Shown here piece after piece: positions 1 through 7,809 of a stretch of DNA of 64,000 bases. The stretch is from Rubrivivax sp. (lineage in GTDB: Bacteria; Pseudomonadota; Gammaproteobacteria; Burkholderiales; Burkholderiaceae_C). Both the position numbers and the translations under genes were made by a program. The stretch lies in assembly GCA_020720385.1 (NCBI GenBank), contig DYOR01000003.1, forward strand, positions 1,957-65,956, given 5' to 3'. Numbering within the stretch: the first letter of the stretch is position 1; each line of letters starts with the position of its first letter. Below the pieces are notes generated by a model that did not search any database, was not told the DNA's origin, and saw only the letters and a program-made list of their open reading frames with translations.

Positions 1-43
1 GCGCCATGGGCGCCTCCTGATCAGCGCCATGCGCGCCTCCCGG

Positions 44-976
44 TCAGCGCCACGATGCCGGCGCCGCCAGCGCGACGCGGTCCAGGAAGCGGGCACGGTA
101 GAGCAGGCGCGGCTGCGCGGGGTCGTCTTCGAAGGCGCTGCGGTCGTGCAGCACGTTGTGGCCCACCAGCCCCATGCCGGCCTGCAGCTGCGCGTGCAGC
201 AGGCCGGGCACGGCCCCGCCGAGCACGCACTCGAGGCAGGCCACGGCCGCGCGCGTGGCGGCGTCGGCCTTCCACTCGATGCTGCGCGTGCGCGCGGTGT
301 AGCGCATGTGCAACTGGCCGTCGTGCGGGTCCACCGAGAACACCGGGCCGGACTGCGCCGCGCGCGCCACGCCGTCGTCGTCGGCGCGTGCCGGGATGGT
401 CATGGCGTCGGGCTGCATGAGCGCGTGCACGTGCTCGGGCGAGGCTTCGCGCAGCGCGATGTAGGCGAGCTCGTGGTCGAGCAGGCCGTTGACGCCGCCG
501 CCCCGCGCCGGCCGCACGCAGTGCAGCACCATGCCGCGGATGCGGCGCTCGGCCGGGTGGTAGTAGCCGTCGGTGTGCCAGCGGATCGGGCGGTCGGTGT
601 AGGGGATGAAGCCGCCGCGGCCGTCGCTGGCCGCGCTGACGCGGATCTGCGAGATGCCGTCGTCGTCGGCCAGCCAGTTGGCGTCGAGCCGCCTCAAGCC
701 GAGCTGGGCGCCCAGGGCGCGCGGCAGTTCCTTGTCCTCGGCGACCACGGCCGAGCGGTAGAGCGCCGTGTTGCACTGCGCGATGCGCTGCAGCAGCGCA
801 TCGCGTTCGGCGTGGCTCAGCGCTCGCGGGTCGGCCACGTCGACCACCAGCGCCTCGGCACTCGCCGGCGCGTGGGCCAGCTTCCAGTCGCGCCAGCGGC
901 GGTAGGTGGCGGCGTCGTCCAGGTCGAAGGGGCTGGCCAGGCGCTGCGGCGCGCGGGGGATGAAGGCGGCACCCAT
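44..976 (-). CDS. TauD/TfdA-like Fe(II)/2-oxoglutarate dioxygenase family protein
   Basis: 310 aa; WHTDGYYH (HxD) motif and C-terminal GHNVLHDRSAF region typical of the TauD family; last gene of the operon divergent from dsrA. Confidence 0.75.
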   Translation of the reverse strand: MGAAFIPRAPQRLASPFDLDDAATYRRWRDWKLAHAPASAEALVVDVADPRALSHAERDALLQRIAQCNTALYRSAVVAEDKELPRALGAQLGLRRLDANWLADDDGISQIRVSAASDGRGGFIPYTDRPIRWHTDGYYHPAERRIRGMVLHCVRPARGGGVNGLLDHELAYIALREASPEHVHALMQPDAMTIPARADDDGVARAAQSGPVFSVDPHDGQLHMRYTARTRSIEWKADAATRAAVACLECVLGGAVPGLLHAQLQAGMGLVGHNVLHDRSAFEDDPAQPRLLYRARFLDRVALAAPASWR

Positions 977-980
977 GGCG

Positions 981-1634
981 CTACTCGCCGCTCAGGCGCG
1001 AGCGCCGGGCGGTCCGCGGCGCGGGGTCGAAGAGGTCGCGCATGGAGCGCTGCACGACGGAGACGGCCTCGGGGGCCTCGGCGGCCATGACCTGCTCGAT
1101 GACCCACAGGCGGTCCTTCGCGGGCAGGGTCGGTTCGAGCCGATGGCCGAGGTAGCGCACGAAGGCGAAGTCGGGCTGGAATCCGGCCGCCGGGTCCGCC
1201 GGGCGCGGATCGGCGCCGAACTCGGCATAGTGCTGCGTGAGCTCGTTGACCAGGTCGACGAAGGTGTCGGTGTACGAGGGCGCGCCCGCGGCCACCGGGC
1301 CGAGCAGGTCGATCTCGTTTTCCTCCAGCGTGCGCGCCAGGTGGCGCACCAGCGCCACGGTGAACTCGCTGCGCGCATCGGTCTCCAGCCGCGCATGGGC
1401 GATGCGGTCGGTGACGGCGACGAGGAACACCAGCACCTCGCGCAGGAAGGCAAAGTAGGGCGGGCCGGCATCGATGTCGAACTGCGCGCCGCGCATGCGC
1501 TTGAGCATGTTCTGCGCCACGCGGAACACGATGAAGGCCATGGCGCTGGCTTGATCGGCCGCACTGCGGCCGGCCCCTGGCTTGAACCAGTGGCTCTTGA
1601 TGCGCATCGCCGGCGTGTGCGGCGTGGTGCTCAC
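981..1634 (-). CDS. conserved hypothetical, predicted alpha-helical protein
   Basis: 217 aa ORF tightly packed between the TauD-like and DsrC-like genes; no motif recognised. Confidence 0.6.
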   Translation of the reverse strand: MSTTPHTPAMRIKSHWFKPGAGRSAADQASAMAFIVFRVAQNMLKRMRGAQFDIDAGPPYFAFLREVLVFLVAVTDRIAHARLETDARSEFTVALVRHLARTLEENEIDLLGPVAAGAPSYTDTFVDLVNELTQHYAEFGADPRPADPAAGFQPDFAFVRYLGHRLEPTLPAKDRLWVIEQVMAAEAPEAVSVVQRSMRDLFDPAPRTARRSRLSGE

Positions 1635-1655
1635 GACAGGGTGCTCGGCGAGGGC

Positions 1656-1985
1656 TCAGTAACCGCCCTTGCCCAGGGGCTGCGGCAGGCCGGCGACCTT
1701 GCAGCCCTGCTTGGCCGGGCCGACGGGGAAGAGGTCGTAGAGCGACTTGCTGTCGCAGCCGGGCAGGATCTCGGCCAGGCCCTTGAGCATGTTGCGGAAG
1801 TTCGGCGTGTGGCCGTGCTCGCGGTACTCGTCGCGCAGGAAGTTCACGACCTTCCAATGGTCGTCGGTGAGGGTGATGCTCTCGGCTGCGGCGATGGCCT
1901 GCACGACCTCGTCGCTGTAGTCGGCCTCGAGCAGGAAGCCCTGGTCGTCGGTTTCGAGTTCCTGGCCGTTGACGGTGTAGCCCAT
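1656..1985 (-). CDS. DsrC/TusE family paralogue lacking the penultimate Cys
   Basis: MGYTVNGQELETDDQGFL...LFPVGPAKQGCKVAGLPQPLGKGGY; start trimmed from the longer ORF. Confidence 0.85.
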   Translation of the reverse strand: MGYTVNGQELETDDQGFLLEADYSDEVVQAIAAAESITLTDDHWKVVNFLRDEYREHGHTPNFRNMLKGLAEILPGCDSKSLYDLFPVGPAKQGCKVAGLPQPLGKGGY

Positions 1986-2037
1986 CTTCAAGATCTCCGT
2001 GGTGGGGGTGGGGATTCGGGTGCCGTGCCTGGCCGCT

Positions 2038-2667
2038 TCAGAAGGGCGTGCCCACGGCGGCGGCGGACTTGTGGCCGACGAACAGGCCGCAGCCCAGGCG
2101 GCGATGGCGGCCCAGGCCGGCTTCGAGCACGCGCAGCGCGCCGGCATGCGACAGGCCATCGAGCATCAGGCTGAAGCCCTGCAGCGCGCCGTCCTCGAGC
2201 ACCTGGTGGCGGCCGCAGATGCTGCGGCAGGGCACGCCCAGCGCCGTCATGGCCTCCTGCGCGCTGCTCAGGAAGGCGGCCTCGTCGGCGTCGTCGGCGG
2301 CGACGAGGTGCGCGTACAGCGTACCGTAGGGCTGCAATTCGCGCGCCTGCGCCGCGCCCAGGGGCAGGCGGTGCGCGCCCAGCTCCAGCGTGCGGCCCGC
2401 CAGGGCGCCGGCCTGCGCGGCGTGCGTGCGCGGCACGCGCAGCGTCAGGCGCGTGCGGCGCGAGAGCAGGACGAAGGGGCCGCCGCCGGCCGAGACCTTG
2501 AGCTGGTGCACGCCAGCCCCGGGGGACTGCGCCAGCCAGGGCAGGGCGTGTTCCAGGGCCTCGGCGAGCAACTGGCGGTGCTGGCGCGGCAGGACGTCGC
2601 GCGCGCCGGCTTCGACGGCAAACGACAGGTCGATCATCGACGACGGCGAGGGCTCCACGTCGCTCAC
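2038..2667 (-). CDS. Cas6/Cmx6-like (type I-MYXAN Cas6 family) protein, stand-alone
   Basis: C-terminal Gly-rich motif GLGRHRRLGCGLFVGHKS and overall RLRVP...LAGRTLELGAHRLPLG...FSLMLDGLS layout recalled as Cas6/Cmx6; GTG start overlaps the upstream stop (GTGA); an internal ATG at 2637 is an alternative start. Confidence 0.65.
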   Translation of the reverse strand: MSDVEPSPSSMIDLSFAVEAGARDVLPRQHRQLLAEALEHALPWLAQSPGAGVHQLKVSAGGGPFVLLSRRTRLTLRVPRTHAAQAGALAGRTLELGAHRLPLGAAQARELQPYGTLYAHLVAADDADEAAFLSSAQEAMTALGVPCRSICGRHQVLEDGALQGFSLMLDGLSHAGALRVLEAGLGRHRRLGCGLFVGHKSAAAVGTPF

Positions 2668-2879
2668 CCCCGGGGCTGCCTTCGCGCCCACAGCAGCAGG
2701 GCCTCGCCCCATTGCTCCGCGGTCTGCGGATCGATGTCGAAGATGGTGAAGCGCGAACCCTCGCGGATGCGCGTGCGCAGCAGGCTCATGCCCTCGCCTT
2801 CGAAGTCGATCTGCTGCAGTTCGATCTCCTGTTTGCCCAGGGGCGCGCGCAGCTTGGCCAGCGGTGTCAGGAGGGTCAT
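2664..2879 (-). CDS. small conserved hypothetical (about 71 aa)
   Basis: MTLLTPLAKLRAPLGKQEIELQQIDFEGEGMSLLRTRIREGSRFTIFDIDPQTAEQW; start trimmed; translationally coupled to the Cas6-like gene. Confidence 0.6.
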   Translation of the reverse strand: MTLLTPLAKLRAPLGKQEIELQQIDFEGEGMSLLRTRIREGSRFTIFDIDPQTAEQWGEALLLWARRQPRG

Positions 2880-2932
2880 CGGGGGGCGTTCTTGCAAAGC
2901 GGCATTGAGCACGCCGCGCCGCGGTGGCGTCC

Positions 2933-2974
2933 ATACCCGGTACGGGTGGCCGCCGGATAACCCTTTCGGGTAAT
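2933..2974. promoter_or_regulatory. dyad cluster in the divergent dsrA / Cas6-like operon promoter region
   Basis: ATACCCGGTACGGGT (2933-2947) and ATAACCCTTTCGGGTAAT (2957-2974). Confidence 0.5.
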
Positions 2975-3109
2975 GGCGCCGCCCCCTCAACGGTCTATCT
3001 TCGCCTACCCAACGAGAGGGATAGCCGACCTGTCCCGCCGCAGCGACGATTCGCCCCAATTCAGCCCGTGGCCAGCGGTGGCAGCGGGCCCGAACCAGGA
3101 GACGCAGAC

Positions 3110-4405
3110 ATGGCCAAGAAGCCGCATGAGACCCCCATGCTCGACCAGCTCGAGTCCGGGCCCTGGCCCAGTTTCGTCACCGGCCTGAAGCGCCTGGCGA
3201 AGGACAAGGACTACATGGTCGACCTCATGGGTCAGCTGGAAACGTCCTACCGCACGAAGAAGGGCTACTGGAAGGGCGGCACGGTCGGCGTGTTCGGCTA
3301 CGGTGGCGGCGTCATCCCTCGCTTCACCGAGCTCAAGGACGAGCAGGGTGCGCCCCTGTTCCCCGACGCGGCCGAGTTCCACACCCTGCGCATTCAGCCG
3401 CCCGCGGGCATGCACTACACCACCGACGTGCTGCGCAAGATGGCCGACATCTGGGAGCGCCACGGCTCGGGTCTGATCGCCTTCCACGGCCAGTCCGGGG
3501 ACATCATGTTCCAGGGCGCCAAGACCGACAAGGTGCAGGACGCCTTCGACGAGCTCAACGAACTCGGCTTCGACCTCGGCGGCGCCGGCCCAGCGGTGCG
3601 CACTTCGATGAGCTGCGTGGGCGCGGCGCGCTGCGAGCAGAGCTGCTACGACGAGGCGCGTGCGCACCGCCAGGTGCTCAACACTTTCCTCGACGACATC
3701 CACCGCCCGGCGCTGCCCTACAAGTTCAAGTTCAAGTTCAGCGGCTGCGCCAACGACTGCATGAACTCGATCCAGCGCTCCGACATGGCCGTCATCGGCA
3801 CCTGGCGCGACAACATGCGCACCGACGAGACCCTGGCGCGCAAGTGGTTCGCCAAGCACGGCATGAACGAGCTGGTCAACGACGTCATCACTCGTTGCCC
3901 GACCAAGACCATCATGCTCAAGGAGATCAAGGACGTCGCCACCGGCGACAGGATCTCCAGCGTCAAGGTCAGCGACACCCACGCGCTGGAGATCGACAAC
4001 AGCAACTGCGTGCGCTGCATGCACTGCATCAACGTCATGACCGGCGCGCTGGCGCACGGTACCGACACCGGCGCCACCATCCTCATCGGCGGCAAGCGCA
4101 CGCTGAAGATCGGCGACCTGATGGGCACGGTGGTCGTGCCCTTCCAGCCGCTGAAGACCGAAGAGGACTACGAGGCACTGGTCGAACTCGGCCAGAAGGT
4201 GATCGACTTCTTCGCCGAGAACGCCCTGGAGCACGAGCGCACCGGCGAGATGATCGAACGCATCGGGCTGGTCAACTTCCTCGAGGGCATCGGCGTGGAC
4301 ATCGACGCCAACATGGTCGCCACGCCGCGCACCAACCCCTACGTGAACACCGCCGGCTGGGACGACGAAGTCGCCCGCATCCAGGCCAAGAAGGCCGCGG
4401 CCTGA
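3110..4405 (+). CDS. dsrA: dissimilatory (reverse-type) sulfite reductase alpha subunit
   Basis: MAKKPHETPMLDQLESGPWPSF; siroheme/Fe-S Cys motifs, ferredoxin insert NCVRCMHCINVM; followed by dsrB. Confidence 0.97.
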   Translation: MAKKPHETPMLDQLESGPWPSFVTGLKRLAKDKDYMVDLMGQLETSYRTKKGYWKGGTVGVFGYGGGVIPRFTELKDEQGAPLFPDAAEFHTLRIQPPAGMHYTTDVLRKMADIWERHGSGLIAFHGQSGDIMFQGAKTDKVQDAFDELNELGFDLGGAGPAVRTSMSCVGAARCEQSCYDEARAHRQVLNTFLDDIHRPALPYKFKFKFSGCANDCMNSIQRSDMAVIGTWRDNMRTDETLARKWFAKHGMNELVNDVITRCPTKTIMLKEIKDVATGDRISSVKVSDTHALEIDNSNCVRCMHCINVMTGALAHGTDTGATILIGGKRTLKIGDLMGTVVVPFQPLKTEEDYEALVELGQKVIDFFAENALEHERTGEMIERIGLVNFLEGIGVDIDANMVATPRTNPYVNTAGWDDEVARIQAKKAAA

Positions 4406-4420
4406 TCAGGAGCAGACAAG

Positions 4421-5488
4421 ATGGCCATGCGTACCCCCATCGAAAGCGGCGTGCCGGACAACAAGCCCTACCTGCACCCCACACTGCTGAAGAACTACGG
4501 CAACTGGAAGTACCACGACCGGCCCCGGCCGGGCGTGCTGCACCACGTCTCGCACAGCGGCGACGAGGTGTGGAGCGTGCGCGCCGGCACGCAGCGGCAG
4601 ATGGACGTCTACACCATCCGCAAGCTCTGCGACATCGCCGACACCTATGCCGAAGGGCATGTGCGCTTCACCATCCGCTCGAACATCGAGTTCATGGTGA
4701 GCGATCCGAACAAGGTCGCGCCGCTGATCTCGGCGCTTACCGAGAGCGGCTTCCCCGTGGGCGGCACGGGCAACTCGGTGTCGATGATCGCGCACACCCA
4801 GGGCTGGCTGCACTGCGACATCCCCGGCACCGACGCCTCGGGCGCGGTGAAGGCGCTGATGGACGACCTGCACGCCGAGTTCATCCGCGAGGACATGCCC
4901 AACCGCGTGCACCTGTCCACCTCCTGCTGCGAGATCAACTGCGGCGGCCAGGCCGACATCGCCATCATCGTGCAGCACACCAAGCCGCCGAAGATCAACC
5001 ACGACCTGGTGGCCAACGTCTGCGAACGGCCCGCGGTGGTGGCGCGCTGCCCGGTGGCGGCCATCCGCCCGGCGCTGGTCAACGGCAAGCCTTCGCTCGA
5101 AGTGGATGAGAAGAAGTGCATCTGCTGCGGCGCCTGCTATCCCCCGTGCCCGCCGATGCAGATCAACGACCCGGAGCACAGCAAGCTGGCGATCTGGGTG
5201 GGTGGGAAGAACTCCAACGCCCGCGGCAAGCCCACCTTCATGAAGATGGTGGCCTCGGGCCTGCCCAACAACCCGCCGCGCTGGCCCGAGGTCTCGGCGA
5301 TGGTGAAGAAGATCCTCTACACCTACAAGGAAGATGCGCGCTCCTGGGAGCGGCTGTCCGACTGGGTGGAGCGCATCGGCTGGCCGCGCTTCTTCGAGAA
5401 GTGCGACCTGCCCTTCACCAAGTACCTCATCGACGACTGGCGTGGCTCGCGGGCCAACCTCAACGCCTCGACCCACATCCGCTTCTGA
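4421..5488 (+). CDS. dsrB: dissimilatory sulfite reductase beta subunit
   Basis: STSCCEINCGGQADIAI and KKCICCGACYPPCPP motifs; adjacent to dsrA. Confidence 0.97.
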   Translation: MAMRTPIESGVPDNKPYLHPTLLKNYGNWKYHDRPRPGVLHHVSHSGDEVWSVRAGTQRQMDVYTIRKLCDIADTYAEGHVRFTIRSNIEFMVSDPNKVAPLISALTESGFPVGGTGNSVSMIAHTQGWLHCDIPGTDASGAVKALMDDLHAEFIREDMPNRVHLSTSCCEINCGGQADIAIIVQHTKPPKINHDLVANVCERPAVVARCPVAAIRPALVNGKPSLEVDEKKCICCGACYPPCPPMQINDPEHSKLAIWVGGKNSNARGKPTFMKMVASGLPNNPPRWPEVSAMVKKILYTYKEDARSWERLSDWVERIGWPRFFEKCDLPFTKYLIDDWRGSRANLNASTHIRF

Positions 5489-5504
5489 TCGCGAACGTCC
5501 CGAC

Positions 5505-5864
5505 ATGAAATTCGGCTTGCTCGTCAGCGAAGGGCCCTACACCCACCAGGCCAGCGACACGGCGTACAACTTCGCCGTCGCCGCGATCGCCAAGGGGCAC
5601 GAGGTGCAGCGCGTCTTCTTCTATCACGACGGTGTCTACAACGCGACCCGGCTCACCGAGCCGCCGCAGGACGACCGCCACGTGGTCAACCGCTGGTCGG
5701 CGCTGAAGGCCGAGCACGACGTCGACCTGGTGGTGTGCGTGGCCGCTGCGCTGCGCCGGGGCATCAAGGACGAGGTGCTGGCCCCGGGATTTCGCATCTC
5801 GGGCCTGGGCCAGCTGGTGGACAGCGGCATCAAGGCCGACCGCTTCGTGACCTTTGGGGATTGA
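5505..5864 (+). CDS. dsrE: sulfurtransferase subunit DsrE
   Basis: MKFGLLVSEGPYTHQASDTAYNFAVAAIAKGHEVQRVFFYHDGV; DsrEFH order. Confidence 0.95.
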   Translation: MKFGLLVSEGPYTHQASDTAYNFAVAAIAKGHEVQRVFFYHDGVYNATRLTEPPQDDRHVVNRWSALKAEHDVDLVVCVAAALRRGIKDEVLAPGFRISGLGQLVDSGIKADRFVTFGD

Positions 5865-5868
5865 TGCC

Positions 5869-6234
5869 ATGGCCGCCGTGAAGAAGTTCATGTTCGTCAA
5901 CCGCAAGGCTCCCTACGGCACGATCTATGCGCTGGAAAGCCTGGAGGTGGTGCTCATCGCGGCCACCTTCGACCAGGACGTGAGCCTGGTCTTCGTCGAC
6001 GATGGCGTCTACGAGCTCGTCAAGGGCCAGGAGACCAAGGGCATAGGCATCAAGAACCACTCCAAGACCTACCGCGCACTGGACGGCTACGACGTCGAGA
6101 AGCTGTATGTCGAACGCGAGTCGATGGATGCCCGTGGCCTCACCGAGGACGACCTGATCGTCGACGTCGAGGTGCTCGCAAGCAGCGAGATGGCCGACCT
6201 GATGGCCGCACAGGACGTGGTCCTTTCCTTCTGA
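5869..6234 (+). CDS. dsrF: sulfurtransferase subunit DsrF
   Basis: MAAVKKFMFVNRKAPYGTIYALESLEVVLIAA; DsrEFH order. Confidence 0.94.
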   Translation: MAAVKKFMFVNRKAPYGTIYALESLEVVLIAATFDQDVSLVFVDDGVYELVKGQETKGIGIKNHSKTYRALDGYDVEKLYVERESMDARGLTEDDLIVDVEVLASSEMADLMAAQDVVLSF

Positions 6235-6246
6235 GGCGAACCGGAC

Positions 6247-6546
6247 ATGCTGCACATCGTCAACAAATCGCACATGCAGACCAATTCGCTGCAGACCTGC
6301 CTGCGCCTGGCCAAGCCCGGCAGCGCGCTGCTGCTCATCGAGGACGCCGTCTTCGCCGCCACCACGGCCGGTGCGGCCTCGTGCAGCATGGCCGAGTGCA
6401 TGCAGCAGCTCGAGGTCTATGCCCTGCAGCCCGATGTCGAGGCGCGCGGCATGGCCGGCAAGCTGGTCCAGGGCGTGACCACGGTGGACTACGCCGGTTT
6501 CGTCGACCTCGTCGCCGAACACCCCAACAACCAGAGCTGGCTGTAA
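6247..6546 (+). CDS. dsrH: sulfurtransferase subunit DsrH
   Basis: MLHIVNKSHMQTNSLQTCLRLAKPGSALLLIEDAV; DsrH/TusB-like. Confidence 0.94.
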   Translation: MLHIVNKSHMQTNSLQTCLRLAKPGSALLLIEDAVFAATTAGAASCSMAECMQQLEVYALQPDVEARGMAGKLVQGVTTVDYAGFVDLVAEHPNNQSWL

Positions 6547-6585
6547 GGCCGGCAACTCGCATCAATTCCCGAAGGAGACAAGAGC

Positions 6586-6918
6586 ATGGGTATCGAAGTC
6601 AACGGCACCACCTACGAGACCGACGAAGAGGGCTATCTGCTCAACCTGGCCGAGTGGAACGAGGACATCGGCAAGATCCTGGCGCAGGGCGAGAACGTCG
6701 AGATGACGCCGAGCCACTGGGAGGTCGTGAACTTCCTGCGCGACTACTACAACGAGTACCAGATCGCCCCGGCGGTGCGTGTCCTCACCAAGGCCATCGG
6801 CAAGCAGCTCGGGCCGGAGAAGGGCAACAGCAAGTACCTCTACGAGCTGTTCCCCTACGGGCCGGCCAAGCAGGCGTGCAAGATCGCCGGACTCCCCAAG
6901 CCCACCGGCTGCGTGTAA
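6586..6918 (+). CDS. dsrC: DsrC, canonical two-cysteine form
   Basis: C-terminus ACKIAGLPKPTGCV carries both conserved Cys. Confidence 0.97.
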   Translation: MGIEVNGTTYETDEEGYLLNLAEWNEDIGKILAQGENVEMTPSHWEVVNFLRDYYNEYQIAPAVRVLTKAIGKQLGPEKGNSKYLYELFPYGPAKQACKIAGLPKPTGCV

Positions 6919-6922
6919 ACGC

Positions 6923-6985
6923 ATCGGTCTTCCTGCTGCGCAGGCCGATCTTGCGCCTGTGATGCTCGCCGTACGGGTGTACGGC
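6923..6985 (+). promoter_or_regulatory. tandem hairpins in the dsrC-dsrM intergenic region
   Basis: ATCGG..CCTGC-TGC-GCAGGCCGAT (6923-6949) and perfect GCCGTAC-GGGT-GTACGGC (6968-6985). Confidence 0.5.
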
Positions 6986-7062
6986 TGCGCTTCTCGCCGC
7001 AACCTCGACCTGCTCGCGACGGAACCCCGACGCGTTTACGGCATGCACCACCAGGACGGGCC

Positions 7063-7794
7063 ATGACTCTGTTGTCGATCGTCTACGCCGCGCTCTTCTA
7101 CGTCGCCACCGCGGTGCTGGTGGTCGGCGTGGCGTTGAAGATCCGCAGCTACGCCGGCACGCCCGCGCCGCTGAAGATCCCCACCACGCCGGCGCCCACC
7201 ACCACCACCGGGGTGGCGCTGCGCATGACGCGCGAGGTGGTGTTCTTCGAGAGCCTGTTCAAGGGCAACAAGTGGACCTGGCTCTTCGGCTGGATGTTCC
7301 ACATGGCGCTGGCCCTGGTGCTGCTGCGCCATGTGCGCTACTTCCAGCAGCCGGTGTGGGCGGTGATCGCCTTCGTCCAGCCCTTCGGCACCTATGCGGC
7401 CTTTGCCATGGTGGCGGGGCTCGGCGGGCTGTGGGCACGGCGCTTCCTCGTCGACCGCGTGCGCTACATCTCCACGCCATCCGACCATCTGCACCTGGCG
7501 CTGCTGCTGGCCATCGCCCTGTCGGGCATGGGCATGCGCTTCGTCAGCCACACCGACATCGTCGCGGTGAAGGCCTTCATGCTCGGACTGATGCGCCTGG
7601 ACATCCAGCCGCTGCCCGCCGACCCGGCGCTGCTGGTGCACCTGGCCCTGGTGGCCTTGCTCATGATCGTCTTCCCCATCAGCAAGCTGCTGCACGCGCC
7701 GGGCCTGTTCTTCAGCCCCACGCGCAACCAGGCCGACACCTCGCGCGAGGCACGCCACGTGGCGGCCTGGGCTTCGGCCCTCGAGAAGAAATAG
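7063..7794 (+). CDS. dsrM: DsrM, membrane cytochrome b-type (NarI-like) subunit
   Basis: Multi-TM protein with His residues, directly upstream of dsrK. Confidence 0.93.
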   Translation: MTLLSIVYAALFYVATAVLVVGVALKIRSYAGTPAPLKIPTTPAPTTTTGVALRMTREVVFFESLFKGNKWTWLFGWMFHMALALVLLRHVRYFQQPVWAVIAFVQPFGTYAAFAMVAGLGGLWARRFLVDRVRYISTPSDHLHLALLLAIALSGMGMRFVSHTDIVAVKAFMLGLMRLDIQPLPADPALLVHLALVALLMIVFPISKLLHAPGLFFSPTRNQADTSREARHVAAWASALEKK

Positions 7795-7809
7795 GACCAT
7801 CGGCACCCC

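Noticed and set aside
2924-3109. N-terminal extension of the dsrA ORF (starting 2924)
   Set aside because: Covers the divergent promoter region and dyads; canonical DsrA start MAKKPHETPM at 3110 fits homologues.
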